Below the pieces are notes generated by a model that was given only the letters and a program-made list of their open reading frames with translations, was not told the DNA's origin and did no database searches. Below are positions 1-8,314 of a stretch of 60,021 nt of DNA, piece after piece. This stretch comes from Halanaerobium salsuginis (GTDB lineage: Bacteria > Bacillota > Halanaerobiia > Halanaerobiales > Halanaerobiaceae), in NCBI RefSeq assembly GCF_900114545.1, contig NZ_FOTI01000016.1, positions 1 to 60,021 of the forward strand, read 5' to 3'. How positions within the stretch are numbered: the stretch's first letter is position 1; each line of letters opens with the position of its first letter. A program made the position numbers and the translations under genes.

Positions 1-217
1 CAAGTCTAATAACTGTTTTTTTATCTCGAAGAGAAGTATCCTGAATCATTTGAGTTTTTCTATCATGAATCTTTTCTGCTTTTTTGCCGCAGACAGGACA
101 TTTAACATGATCTATTTTATAGTCAGCTACAAAAACTAAATATTCCTCCGTTTTAATTAAATCTGTTGCAACTAGGTCTGGTAAATCCATTAAATCTGTG
201 ATAAGATTATTATGCAT
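1..217 (-). CDS. ISL3-family transposase, N-terminal part (cut by window edge)
   Basis: Translation from the ATG at 217-215 gives 72 residues with the N-terminal layout of ISL3 transposases: a helical start rich in D, L and I, a strand segment (EYLVFVADYK), a CPVCG half of a zinc finger, then IHDRKTQMIQDTSL leading into the basic region that precedes the helix-turn-helix. An AGGAGT ribosome binding site sits 7 bases before the ATG. The catalytic DDE domain lies outside the window, so activity cannot be judged. Family assignment rests on the zinc-finger/IHDR layout. Confidence 0.75.
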   Translation of the reverse strand, partial: MHNNLITDLMDLPDLVATDLIKTEEYLVFVADYKIDHVKCPVCGKKAEKIHDRKTQMIQDTSLRDKKTVIRL

Positions 218-334
218 TTGCTTGACTCCTTTATTGAATTTTTGGTGTTGTAACTATTTAATTCAACGGAGCCAGGCAAATGCCTTTTTTATTTAGATAT
301 TTTTAGATTTACAGTTTTTTCTTCACAACATTAA
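1..334 (-). mobile_element. ISL3-family insertion sequence, right-hand end (partial)
   Basis: The stretch holds the first 72 codons of an ISL3-type transposase on the minus strand plus about 117 bases of upstream non-coding DNA. The element continues beyond the left edge, so its other end and inverted repeats cannot be compared. The right boundary is inferred: regulator coding sequence resumes in frame at about position 335, and protein homology to a PRD domain is visible from about 365. A short stem (GGCAAATGCC) followed by a T-run lies at about 278-294. Confidence 0.6.
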
Positions 335-1873
335 TTATACAACCAAGAAAAATTACTTAATTTAATCGGACTGGATACAATAAACTTATTAGATACTTTT
401 ATTAAAGAATTAGAAGATAAGTTGACTTATAAATTAGCTGATGATGCTTATGCTGCCTTAATGGTTCATCTGGCGATTGCGCTTAAAAGAATTAAAGATG
501 GAGACCAGATTACAATTGATTCCAGATTATTACTAGAAATAAAAAGCAGCAGAGAATTTACGCTTGCTGCTGAATTAGTAGCAGCAATGGCTGCTCAATC
601 TTCACTAGAAATTCCCGAAGCAGAAATAGCTTATATTACAATGCACTTAATGGGAAGTAAAGGTAGGGGTAGTATTTATAATGATGAAATTTCTTTACTT
701 GATGACTATCGCTTAGTTTATTTAACTAGAAAAATGATTGAAACAGCTGAACTTGAACTTGGTGTATATCTGGAAGATGATGAAGAACTTTTAATTGGGC
801 TTGTTCGTCATCTTGAACCAAGTATTAAAAGAATAAAACTTAAACTTGAAATTAGAAATCCTCTTTTAGAAGATATCAAACTTAAATATCAAGCTTTATT
901 TAATGCTGCTCAAAAATGTGCTGCAATTCTAGCTCGAGAAGAAAATATAGCTGTTCCTGAGTCAGAAGCAGCTTATATTGCAATGCACCTTGGCTCTGCT
1001 GTTGAACGGAAAAGACAGCCTCAGCAAAAATTTAGAGCCGCAGTTGCCTGTACTAGTGGAATTGGTGCTTCTCGCTTACTGGCATCACGTTTAAGCAAAG
1101 AGTTTAAGAATATAGAAATAAGTTCACTTATTTCTGCTCTTACTTTTGACAATAAATTAGTTGAAGATTTGAAGCTTGATTTAATAGTCTCTACAGTTGA
1201 TATTCCTCAAAGTAAAGTTCCAGTAATCGTAGTTAGTCCTCTTTTAACAGAAATACAGCAGCAAAAAATAAATGATTTTTTATCTAGTCATCAGGCACGC
1301 CAGATATCGCCACGAAATAAAATAACTTTAGCAGAAAAATTAGAAATAATTAATAAGTATAATCAAGGTATTTTAGAAGTATTAAACAATTTTATGATTT
1401 ATAATGACTATCAGTTTAGAAATTTAGCCGAATTAATTAATGATGCTGCTTATTTTTTGACTACAGAAATTGAATCTATAAGTCAATTAGCTAAAGATTT
1501 GCAATTACGAGAAGAAAAAGGCAGTACTGTACTAAAAAAAAATAAAATAATGTTACTCCACTGTCAAAGTAAAGCAATTACTGAATTAAAGATAGCTATT
1601 ATCAAACCTCAATACAAATTTGAACTTAAAAATAAACAGGGAGAAAAAAATGAAATTGAAGTTGTTATTTTAATGGCAGCACCGTTAAAAGGAAGTATTC
1701 AGGGAAGAGAAGTGTTAAGTGAAATAAGCCGTTTATTAATTGAAAATTCTAACTTTATAGCAGCTGTAAAGAATACGGATCAAGAAAAAATCTATGCTGA
1801 ATTAGCTGTTCATTTTGACTATTTTTTACAGCAAAAAAGTATGGTTAACTATTATAAGGAGGAAAATAGATGA
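335..1873 (+). pseudogene. mtlR: MtlR-type PRD/PTS-regulated transcriptional activator, 5' end lost
   Basis: The reading frame is open from 335, but PRD-like sequence begins in mid-domain (about 365) and no N-terminal helix-turn-helix is present; full-length MtlR relatives have about 200 more residues before the first PRD. A TTG at 422 could start a 483-residue product. What remains is PRD1 (part), PRD2 with the VPESEAAYIAMHL motif, a EIIB-like domain (VACTSGIGASRLL, Cys kept), and a EIIA-like domain with a His in LLHCQSK. The ISL3 element directly upstream explains the loss. Its stop overlaps the next gene by 4 bases (ATGA), so translation was coupled to the transporter. Without its DNA-binding part it probably no longer activates transcription. 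Confidence 0.8.
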
Positions 1874-3747
1874 AAAAAAGTAGTTTTCAAAATAACATTC
1901 AGAGCTTTGGCAGGTTTTTAAGTGGAATGGTAATGCCTAATATAGGGGCATTTATTGCCTGGGGTTTAATAACTGCTTTATTTATTCCAACTGGTTGGTC
2001 ACCAAATGAAGATCTAGCAACCTTAGTTGGACCAATGATTAATTATTTACTGCCTTTGTTAATTGCTTTTTCGGGAGGTCGCCTAGTTGCAGGAATTAGA
2101 GGCGGAGTAATTGGAGCAATTGCTACAATGGGAGTTATTGTTGGTTCTAATATCCCAATGTTTATTGGAGCAATGATTATGGGACCACTTGGTGGATTTT
2201 TAATTAAAAAAGTGGATAGCCTTTTTGCAGACAAAATAAAATCTGGCTTTGAAATGCTGGTTAATAATTTCTCTGCTGGTATAGTTGGTGGGATTCTGGC
2301 AATTTTAGCTTTTCAGGTTATTGGACCAGTAGTTTTAGCTTTAAATGAAGTTTTGAGAATGGGAGTTCATACTTTTGTTAATCATGGTTTATTACCATTA
2401 GCAGCTATTTTTATTGAACCAGCTAAAATATTATTTTTAAACAATGCTATTAATCATGGTGTTTTAAGTCCACTTGGCATTCAACAATCAGCTGAAACAG
2501 GTAAATCTATCTTCTTTATGCTTGAAACTAATCCTGGTCCAGGTTTAGGAGTTTTATTAGCTTACTGGGTTTTTGCGAAGGGGATGGTTAAACAATCAGC
2601 ACCCGGTGCTGTAATTATTCACTTTTTTGGTGGAATTCATGAAATATACTTTCCTTATATTTTAATGAAACCGGCTTTGCTTTTGGCAGTAATTGGGGGT
2701 GGAGCAAGTGGAATTTTTACTTTTAGACTTTTTAATGTTGGTCTGGTAGCAACGCCCTCTCCTGGTAGTATTTTTGCTTATTTAGCAATGACACCCCGGG
2801 GAAATTACTTAGGTGTTTTAGCTGGAGTAATTATAGCAACTTTAGTTTCATTTTTAATTGCTTCAATTTTAATTAAAAGATCTGTCTTAAAAGGAGATAC
2901 AATGGAATTTGAATCAGCTCAATCTCAAGTTAGAGATTTAAAAGGTAAAGATTTACACATAGATAAAACAGATAAAAAATATACTGTGGATGAAATAAAT
3001 GAAATTATTTTTGCCTGTGATGCTGGTATGGGGTCAAGTGCTATGGGAGCTGGTAAACTTAGAAAAAAACTGAGGGCAGCTGGCTCACAAATAAAAGTGA
3101 TAAATAAAGCAATTGATGAAATACCGGCTGACGCTAAATTGGTAATTACTCATCATAATTTAACAAAAAGAGCTAAAAATCAAGCCCCTCAGGCAGAACA
3201 TGTTTCGATTCAAGATTTTTTACAAACACCAGCTTATGACCTTCTAGTAGAAAGATTTACTTCTGATAAAAATAAACAAAGCCGATCTGCAGAAAAAAAA
3301 TCTAGACAACAGACCAGTTTAAACACAGAAATTCTTAAAAAAGAAAATATCAAACTTGGTTTAAAAAGTGTTCAAAAAACTGAAGCAATAAAAATGGCTG
3401 GAGAACTATTAGTTAAAAGTGATTATGTAGATCCTGATTATATAGATGCTATGTTAGACAGAGAAAAGGAAATGTCAACCTATATCGGGGAAGGTGTTGC
3501 CATTCCTCATGGAGTAGGAAGTGCGAAAAAGAAAATAAAGCAGACTGGTATTGCTATTTTGCAATTTCCTGATGGAATAGATTTTGATGGTAAAACAGCC
3601 TATCTTATTATTGCGATTGCAGGAGTTGGCAATGAACATCTTAAAATATTAGCTAACCTATCAGAAGTAATTGAGGAAAAAAATACTGCTGAAAAGTTAA
3701 GAACAACTTCTGATTTGAATTATTTTTATCGTCAGTTTACTCTCTAA
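1870..3747 (+). CDS. mtlA: Mannitol-type PTS transporter, EIICBA fusion
   Basis: This 625-residue membrane protein should import and phosphorylate mannitol (or a close hexitol) using PEP-derived phosphate. The N-terminal ~340 residues are the multi-spanning EIIC channel, beginning with the typical MVMPNIGAFIAWG segment and holding the GGIHEIYFPYI substrate-site motif. A linker leads to EIIB with the phospho-cysteine at about residue 383 (CDAGMGSSAMGA), and to a C-terminal EIIA with the phospho-histidine at about 547 (AIPHG). Length matches full EIICBA proteins. It starts inside the end of the truncated regulator and is followed by a dehydrogenase and an HPr, giving a complete phosphorelay except enzyme I. 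Exact substrate is inferred from family similarity. Confidence 0.9.
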   Translation: MKKSSFQNNIQSFGRFLSGMVMPNIGAFIAWGLITALFIPTGWSPNEDLATLVGPMINYLLPLLIAFSGGRLVAGIRGGVIGAIATMGVIVGSNIPMFIGAMIMGPLGGFLIKKVDSLFADKIKSGFEMLVNNFSAGIVGGILAILAFQVIGPVVLALNEVLRMGVHTFVNHGLLPLAAIFIEPAKILFLNNAINHGVLSPLGIQQSAETGKSIFFMLETNPGPGLGVLLAYWVFAKGMVKQSAPGAVIIHFFGGIHEIYFPYILMKPALLLAVIGGGASGIFTFRLFNVGLVATPSPGSIFAYLAMTPRGNYLGVLAGVIIATLVSFLIASILIKRSVLKGDTMEFESAQSQVRDLKGKDLHIDKTDKKYTVDEINEIIFACDAGMGSSAMGAGKLRKKLRAAGSQIKVINKAIDEIPADAKLVITHHNLTKRAKNQAPQAEHVSIQDFLQTPAYDLLVERFTSDKNKQSRSAEKKSRQQTSLNTEILKKENIKLGLKSVQKTEAIKMAGELLVKSDYVDPDYIDAMLDREKEMSTYIGEGVAIPHGVGSAKKKIKQTGIAILQFPDGIDFDGKTAYLIIAIAGVGNEHLKILANLSEVIEEKNTAEKLRTTSDLNYFYRQFTL

Positions 3748-3847
3748 AAAGAGACAGGATATTATTTAAAACAGGTAAGTATAGTTGCAGGTTTTATTGC
3801 TGGTACTAGTGGTTTATTTATTAAAGTTAATTAGAAAGGTGATAAAA

Positions 3848-5113
3848 ATGAAAACAAGAGCAGTTAGAATATATGGTGAAAATGATCTTAGATTAGAAGA
3901 TTTTGAACTACCAGAAATTAAAGAAGATGAAATTCTGGCTCGAATAGTATCAAATAGTATTTGTATGTCAACATATAAAGCGGTTATTCAGGGGGCAAAG
4001 CACAAAAGAGTACCAGATGATGTTGCTGCAAATCCTACAATAACTGGTCATGAATTTGCAGGAGAAATAATTAAAGTGGGTGCAAAATGGCAGGATCAGT
4101 TTAGTTCAGGTGAAAAATTTGCTGTTCAGCCTGCTTTAAATTATAAAGGTAGTCCCTATGCACCTGGTTATTCATATCACTATTTTGGTGGTAATACCGA
4201 ATATACAATTATTCCACCTGAAGTTATGGAACTTGGCTATTTACTAAAATATGAAGGTGAAGCCTTTTATGAAGCATCTTTAGCAGAACCAATGTCCTGT
4301 ATAATTGGTGGTTATAATGCAATTTATCATACGGAAAGTAATAATTATGTTCACAAAATGGGAATTGTATCTGGAGGAAAAACTGCCCTGCTCGGTGCCG
4401 CTGGTCCAATGGGACTAGGAGCAATTGATTATGCATTACATGCAGATCGTAAACCTGCTGTTTTAGTTGTAACTGATATTAATCAGCCTAGATTAGATAG
4501 AGCTGCCTGTCTGTTTAGTGAAGAAGAAGCAGCTCGCCAGGGAGTAGAATTACATTTTGTTAATACAGCAAAGCTGGATGATGTAGTCCAGGGGTTGAAA
4601 GAATTAACTGATGGAACTGGCTTTGATGATGTCTTTGTTTATGCTCCAGTTCAAGAGCTTGCTGAGCAGGGAGATCAAATATTGGGCAAAGATGGCTGTC
4701 TTAATTTCTTTGCAGGTCCAACTGATAAACAATTCTCAGCTCAAGTTAATTTTTATAATATTCATTACTCTCCAACTCATATTATGGGATCAACCGGTGG
4801 TAATGATCAGGATATGCGTGAATCTCTTAAAATGTCAGCAGCAGGTAAACTAAATCCTGCTACAATGATTACTCATGTAGGAGGACTTAATAGTGCAGCA
4901 AATACAATTCAGAATTTACCAGATATACCTGGTGGTAAAAAATTAATTTATACCGGGATTGATTTAGCACTAACTCCACTTAAAGATTTTGCCAAAAAGG
5001 GTGAAAATGATCCCAGATTTACAAAATTAGCAAAAATTATTGCCGAAAACAATGGACTCTGGTCTGCCGGAGCAGAAAAATATTTATTAAATAATTTTGC
5101 TAAAAAAAATTAA
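3848..5113 (+). CDS. Zinc-dependent MDR dehydrogenase, sorbose/hexitol-phosphate reductase type
   Basis: The 421-residue product is a medium-chain dehydrogenase: an N-terminal GroES-like domain with GHEFAGEI and an internal Rossmann fold (ALLGAAGPMGLGA). The opening MKTRAVRIYGENDLRLE and the SICMSTYKA segment are those of the SorE/L-sorbose-1-phosphate reductase group; the four-cysteine structural zinc lobe of classical alcohol dehydrogenases is absent. The ATG at 3848 follows GAAAGGTG; an earlier in-frame TTG at 3785 has no ribosome binding site. In mannitol loci this position is normally held by mtlD, which is absent here, so this enzyme probably oxidises the imported polyol phosphate to fructose-6-phosphate. 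That role is inferred from position. Confidence 0.75.
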   Translation: MKTRAVRIYGENDLRLEDFELPEIKEDEILARIVSNSICMSTYKAVIQGAKHKRVPDDVAANPTITGHEFAGEIIKVGAKWQDQFSSGEKFAVQPALNYKGSPYAPGYSYHYFGGNTEYTIIPPEVMELGYLLKYEGEAFYEASLAEPMSCIIGGYNAIYHTESNNYVHKMGIVSGGKTALLGAAGPMGLGAIDYALHADRKPAVLVVTDINQPRLDRAACLFSEEEAARQGVELHFVNTAKLDDVVQGLKELTDGTGFDDVFVYAPVQELAEQGDQILGKDGCLNFFAGPTDKQFSAQVNFYNIHYSPTHIMGSTGGNDQDMRESLKMSAAGKLNPATMITHVGGLNSAANTIQNLPDIPGGKKLIYTGIDLALTPLKDFAKKGENDPRFTKLAKIIAENNGLWSAGAEKYLLNNFAKKN

Positions 5114-5129
5114 GACAGGAGTGAAAAAA

Positions 5130-5408
5130 TTGAAAAAAGGAGAGTTCACTTTACGAACAGAAGCAGGGTTTCATGCGCGACCAGCAGGCATATTTTCCAA
5201 ATTAGCCAGTCAATTTGAAGCTAAACTTATTTTACTTAAAAATAATAATCAAAATAAAGAATATAATCCTAAAAGCATTATTTCAATTATGACAATGGCA
5301 GCAGTAAAAGGTGATACAATTACAATTATTGCTAATGGCAATGATGAAAAAGAGGCGGTTAATGCTCTATTAAACTTAGTAAATAGTAACTTTGAGTTGG
5401 CTAATTAA
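5130..5408 (+). CDS. HPr-family phosphocarrier protein
   Basis: Ninety-two residues of HPr fold. Starting at the TTG at 5130, which lies 8 bases after AGGAG, puts the phospho-accepting histidine exactly at residue 15 (GFHARPAG), the canonical number, which supports this start over the GTG at 5121. A serine at residue 49 (NPKSIISIM) matches the regulatory Ser46 site of Firmicute HPr. Because it sits directly after the transporter and dehydrogenase genes, it is likely a dedicated paralogue for this PTS rather than the general ptsH, which is usually next to ptsI. No ptsI is in the window. Confidence 0.85.
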   Translation: MKKGEFTLRTEAGFHARPAGIFSKLASQFEAKLILLKNNNQNKEYNPKSIISIMTMAAVKGDTITIIANGNDEKEAVNALLNLVNSNFELAN

Positions 5409-5442
5409 ATAGAATAAATATTTAGATTTTTATTTTTTCCTG

Positions 5443-5480
5443 GTGTTTTTAATTTAAATTAAAAACACTAACTTTTTTAA
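5443..5480 (+). terminator. Terminator after the mannitol operon
   Basis: A perfect 13-base-arm palindrome, GTGTTTTTAATTT paired with AAATTAAAAACAC (5443-5468), is followed by CTTTTTT. It lies 35 bases after the HPr stop. Confidence 0.75.
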
Positions 5481-5489
5481 TGAAAATAA

Positions 5490-5517
5490 TTGCTATTGGA
5501 AGCGCTTTTATGATACT
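5490..5517 (+). promoter_or_regulatory. Promoter with LacI/CcpA-type operator upstream of GH31 gene
   Basis: TGGAAGCGCTTTTA at 5497-5510 matches the cre-type consensus TGNNANCGNNNNCA at all but one defined position and has the GCGC centre typical of LacI-family operators. It lies between a possible -35 (TTGCTA, 5490-5495) and -10 (GATACT, 5512-5517), where bound repressor would block transcription. The -35/-10 calls are weaker than the operator. Confidence 0.55.
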
Positions 5518-5567
5518 ATTTTTATAGATTATTAGTTTGTAAATATTTACTTAGAGGAGCTAACTGG

Positions 5568-8207
5568 ATGGAAAAATTAGCAGAATACTTAAAAATAAAA
5601 ACAGCGCCCAGGGCTAAAAGTGAAAATTTGGTTTATTGTGATAATTTGAGATTTACTATTTTAACAGAAAAAATTATCAGAATTGAATATGATACCGATT
5701 TAAATTTTGTTGATCAAGCTAGTCAGTTGGTCTGGTATCGTAATTTAGCAGAAGTTGACTTTAAAATAAAAAAAACTAAAGAAAAGTTAATTATTGAAAC
5801 AAATCAACTTAAACTTAATTATTTACGAAATAAAAAAACACTAAATTCTAAAAATTTAACTATTAAAGTAAAAGACTCTGCGGAAATTTGGCATTATGGG
5901 GAAGGCAATCAGCAAAATTTTAAAGGAACTCATCGAACACTTGATGGAATTGATGGTGCAATAAGTTTAGAAGAAGGACTCTTATCTAAATCTGGCTGGA
6001 CAATAATTGATGATAGTAATAGTTTGCTATTTACAGAATCAGGTTGGCTTGAGAAACGTTCTAACAATTCGGACTATTGCGATTTGTATTTTCTGGCTTA
6101 TGGCACTCAATATAAAAGTATTTTGCAGGATTTTAGTAAATTGACTGGAGAAATACCTTTGATCCCCCGGTGGGCACTCGGTAACTGGTGGAGCAGATAC
6201 TGGGAATACTCAGCTCAGGATTTAAAAGAGTTAATGCTTGAATTTAAAAAAAGGAAATTACCTCTCTCAGTTTGTGTTATTGATATGGATTGGCATCAAG
6301 TGAAAAATGATTATACAACTGGCTGGACAGGTTATACCTGGAATAAAAATTTATTTCCTCAGCCGATTAAGTTTATTAATTGGCTTCATCAGCAAGGTTT
6401 AAAGACTGCATTAAATTTACATCCTGCTGATGGAGTATATCCGCATGAAAAACAATATTCTGCAATGGCTAAGTCATTAGGAATCAATCCTGCATCTAAA
6501 CAGGCAATTAATTTTGATTTAAGCAAAATTGATTTTATTAATGCTTATTTTAAATTTTTACACCATCCATTAGAAGAACAAGATGGAATAGATTTCTGGT
6601 GGCTAGATTGGCAGCAGGGAGATCAAAGCGGTTTAACTGGACTCGATCCTCTCTGGGGACTAAACCATCTACATTACTATGATCTGGGGCGGGAGAATAA
6701 GAAACGCAGTTTTATATTTTCACGTTGGAGTGGATTAGGCAGTCATCGCTATCCTATTGGTTTTTCTGGAGATACTGTAGTTAGCTGGGATTCGCTTAAA
6801 TTTCAACCTTATTTTACTACGACAGCAGCTAATGTACTTTATAGCTGGTGGAGTCATGATATAGGTGGTCACTGTATGGGAACAGAAGACCCTGAATTAT
6901 ATCTGCGCTGGTTACAATTTGGAGTTTTTAGTCCAATTATGCGCTTACATTCTACCAAAGATGATTTTTTGGATCGGCGTCCCTGGGCTCATGGAGCTGA
7001 GATATTAAAAATTGCTCGCTTTTATCTGCAGTTAAGACATCAGCTAATTCCTTATCTTTATACACACAGCTATTTAGCTAATCAAACTGCTGTCTCTCTA
7101 CTTAGACCAATTTATTATGAGGATCAATCACCAGCTGCTTTTGCAGTTCCTGATCAGTATTTTCTGGGTAGTGAACTTATTGTAGCACCATTTCTTGAGC
7201 CAACTGATCAGACAACAAGTTTAAGCAAACAAACTATCTGGCTGCCTGCTGGAGACTGGTTTAATTTTTTTGATGGCCAGAGTTATAAAGGAGCAAGTTG
7301 GCATAATGTTTACGGATCTCTAGCAGAAGTTCCAGTAATAGCTAAAGCAGGAGCTATTGTTCCTCTGGGAGCAGCAAGCAAGTTTGGAAGTACAGATAAT
7401 CCAGTTGAACTGGAGCTTAATATTTTTCCAGGGGCAGATAATAGTTTTGAATTATACGAAGATGATGGAGCAGCAATAAATCCAGCTGCTGCCCGGACTA
7501 AATTTAATAGTAATTGGAAACCTAAACAGTTAAAATTTACTATTGAAAAATTATCTGGTAATGCAGATGTTATTCCAGCTGAAAGAAGGATCAAGCTTAA
7601 ATTTAAAGCAGTAAAAAATGCAGAAGTTAAATTATACACTGATGGCAAAGCAACTAAAATTAAAGGTGATTATAACCTGCAAAACAATTGTCTATGCTTA
7701 GAGATTGATTATCAACCAACAAGTAGATACGAAGTTGTTTTAACTAATCAAAGTGGTTTGCTAAAAAAGAAAGATATTTCTCTAAGTAAAATTAAGCGGA
7801 TAATTAAAAATTTCAAACTGGAGACAGTAGTTAAAACAGAATTATTTAAGGCAGTAAAAAAAGCTCGACAGAGAGATAGTGAAGTTGATTTTTTAAATCG
7901 TTTTTGCTCTGTTTTAAGTAATTCACAATTAGAAGTTTTAATTGCACTTCTCTATGATGCAGGAACAGCTCAGATAAAAACTGCTGAATTTAATAATTTA
8001 GTTATCTTTCAAGGCAAATTATCCGAATTAAATTATAATTTTTCCAGCGCTTTATTAGCTGCTGGTCATCATAAAGCTCAAGTTAATAATACTTCGGCTA
8101 AAACTAATCCTAATAAATTAATTGATTTGAATCAGCTTAAAGCAGATAAATGGAATTTAACTGTTAATTTTACTAAATTTATTCAGCATAGATATAGTTC
8201 AGATTAA
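5568..8207 (+). CDS. GH31 alpha-glucosidase/alpha-xylosidase, intracellular
   Basis: The 879-residue protein has a GH31 layout: an N-terminal beta-sandwich (about 1-195), then a TIM barrel opening with WALGNWWSRYWEYS. The catalytic nucleophile is Asp at about 347 (FWWLDWQQG) and the acid/base Asp at about 402 (FSGDTVVSW). GHCMGTEDPELYLRW and HSTKDDFLDRRPW close the active site. There is no signal peptide, so it acts on imported alpha-glycosides. About 140 residues at the C terminus (740-879) extend past the usual beta-sandwich and are not recognised. ATG with GAGGAG; the gene stands alone under a cre-like operator. Precise substrate (maltose, isomaltose, nigerose or xyloside) cannot be read from sequence. 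Confidence 0.88.
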   Translation: MEKLAEYLKIKTAPRAKSENLVYCDNLRFTILTEKIIRIEYDTDLNFVDQASQLVWYRNLAEVDFKIKKTKEKLIIETNQLKLNYLRNKKTLNSKNLTIKVKDSAEIWHYGEGNQQNFKGTHRTLDGIDGAISLEEGLLSKSGWTIIDDSNSLLFTESGWLEKRSNNSDYCDLYFLAYGTQYKSILQDFSKLTGEIPLIPRWALGNWWSRYWEYSAQDLKELMLEFKKRKLPLSVCVIDMDWHQVKNDYTTGWTGYTWNKNLFPQPIKFINWLHQQGLKTALNLHPADGVYPHEKQYSAMAKSLGINPASKQAINFDLSKIDFINAYFKFLHHPLEEQDGIDFWWLDWQQGDQSGLTGLDPLWGLNHLHYYDLGRENKKRSFIFSRWSGLGSHRYPIGFSGDTVVSWDSLKFQPYFTTTAANVLYSWWSHDIGGHCMGTEDPELYLRWLQFGVFSPIMRLHSTKDDFLDRRPWAHGAEILKIARFYLQLRHQLIPYLYTHSYLANQTAVSLLRPIYYEDQSPAAFAVPDQYFLGSELIVAPFLEPTDQTTSLSKQTIWLPAGDWFNFFDGQSYKGASWHNVYGSLAEVPVIAKAGAIVPLGAASKFGSTDNPVELELNIFPGADNSFELYEDDGAAINPAAARTKFNSNWKPKQLKFTIEKLSGNADVIPAERRIKLKFKAVKNAEVKLYTDGKATKIKGDYNLQNNCLCLEIDYQPTSRYEVVLTNQSGLLKKKDISLSKIKRIIKNFKLETVVKTELFKAVKKARQRDSEVDFLNRFCSVLSNSQLEVLIALLYDAGTAQIKTAEFNNLVIFQGKLSELNYNFSSALLAAGHHKAQVNNTSAKTNPNKLIDLNQLKADKWNLTVNFTKFIQHRYSSD

Positions 8208-8212
8208 ATATA

Positions 8213-8258
8213 TAACCAGCTAACTGCAGATTTTGTTAAGTCTGCAGTTAGCTGGTTA
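8213..8258. terminator. Bidirectional terminator between GH31 and nhaC
   Basis: An 18-base-pair perfect stem (8213-8230 with 8241-8258; arms contain CCAGCTAACTGCAGA and TCTGCAGTTAGCTGG) around a 10-base loop lies 5 bases after the GH31 stop and about 57 bases past the convergent nhaC stop. Confidence 0.75.
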
Positions 8259-8314
8259 ATTAAAATTAAAGATTTAATATTTTTATCTAAAAATTATAAA
8301 TTAAGCTCCAGAAT

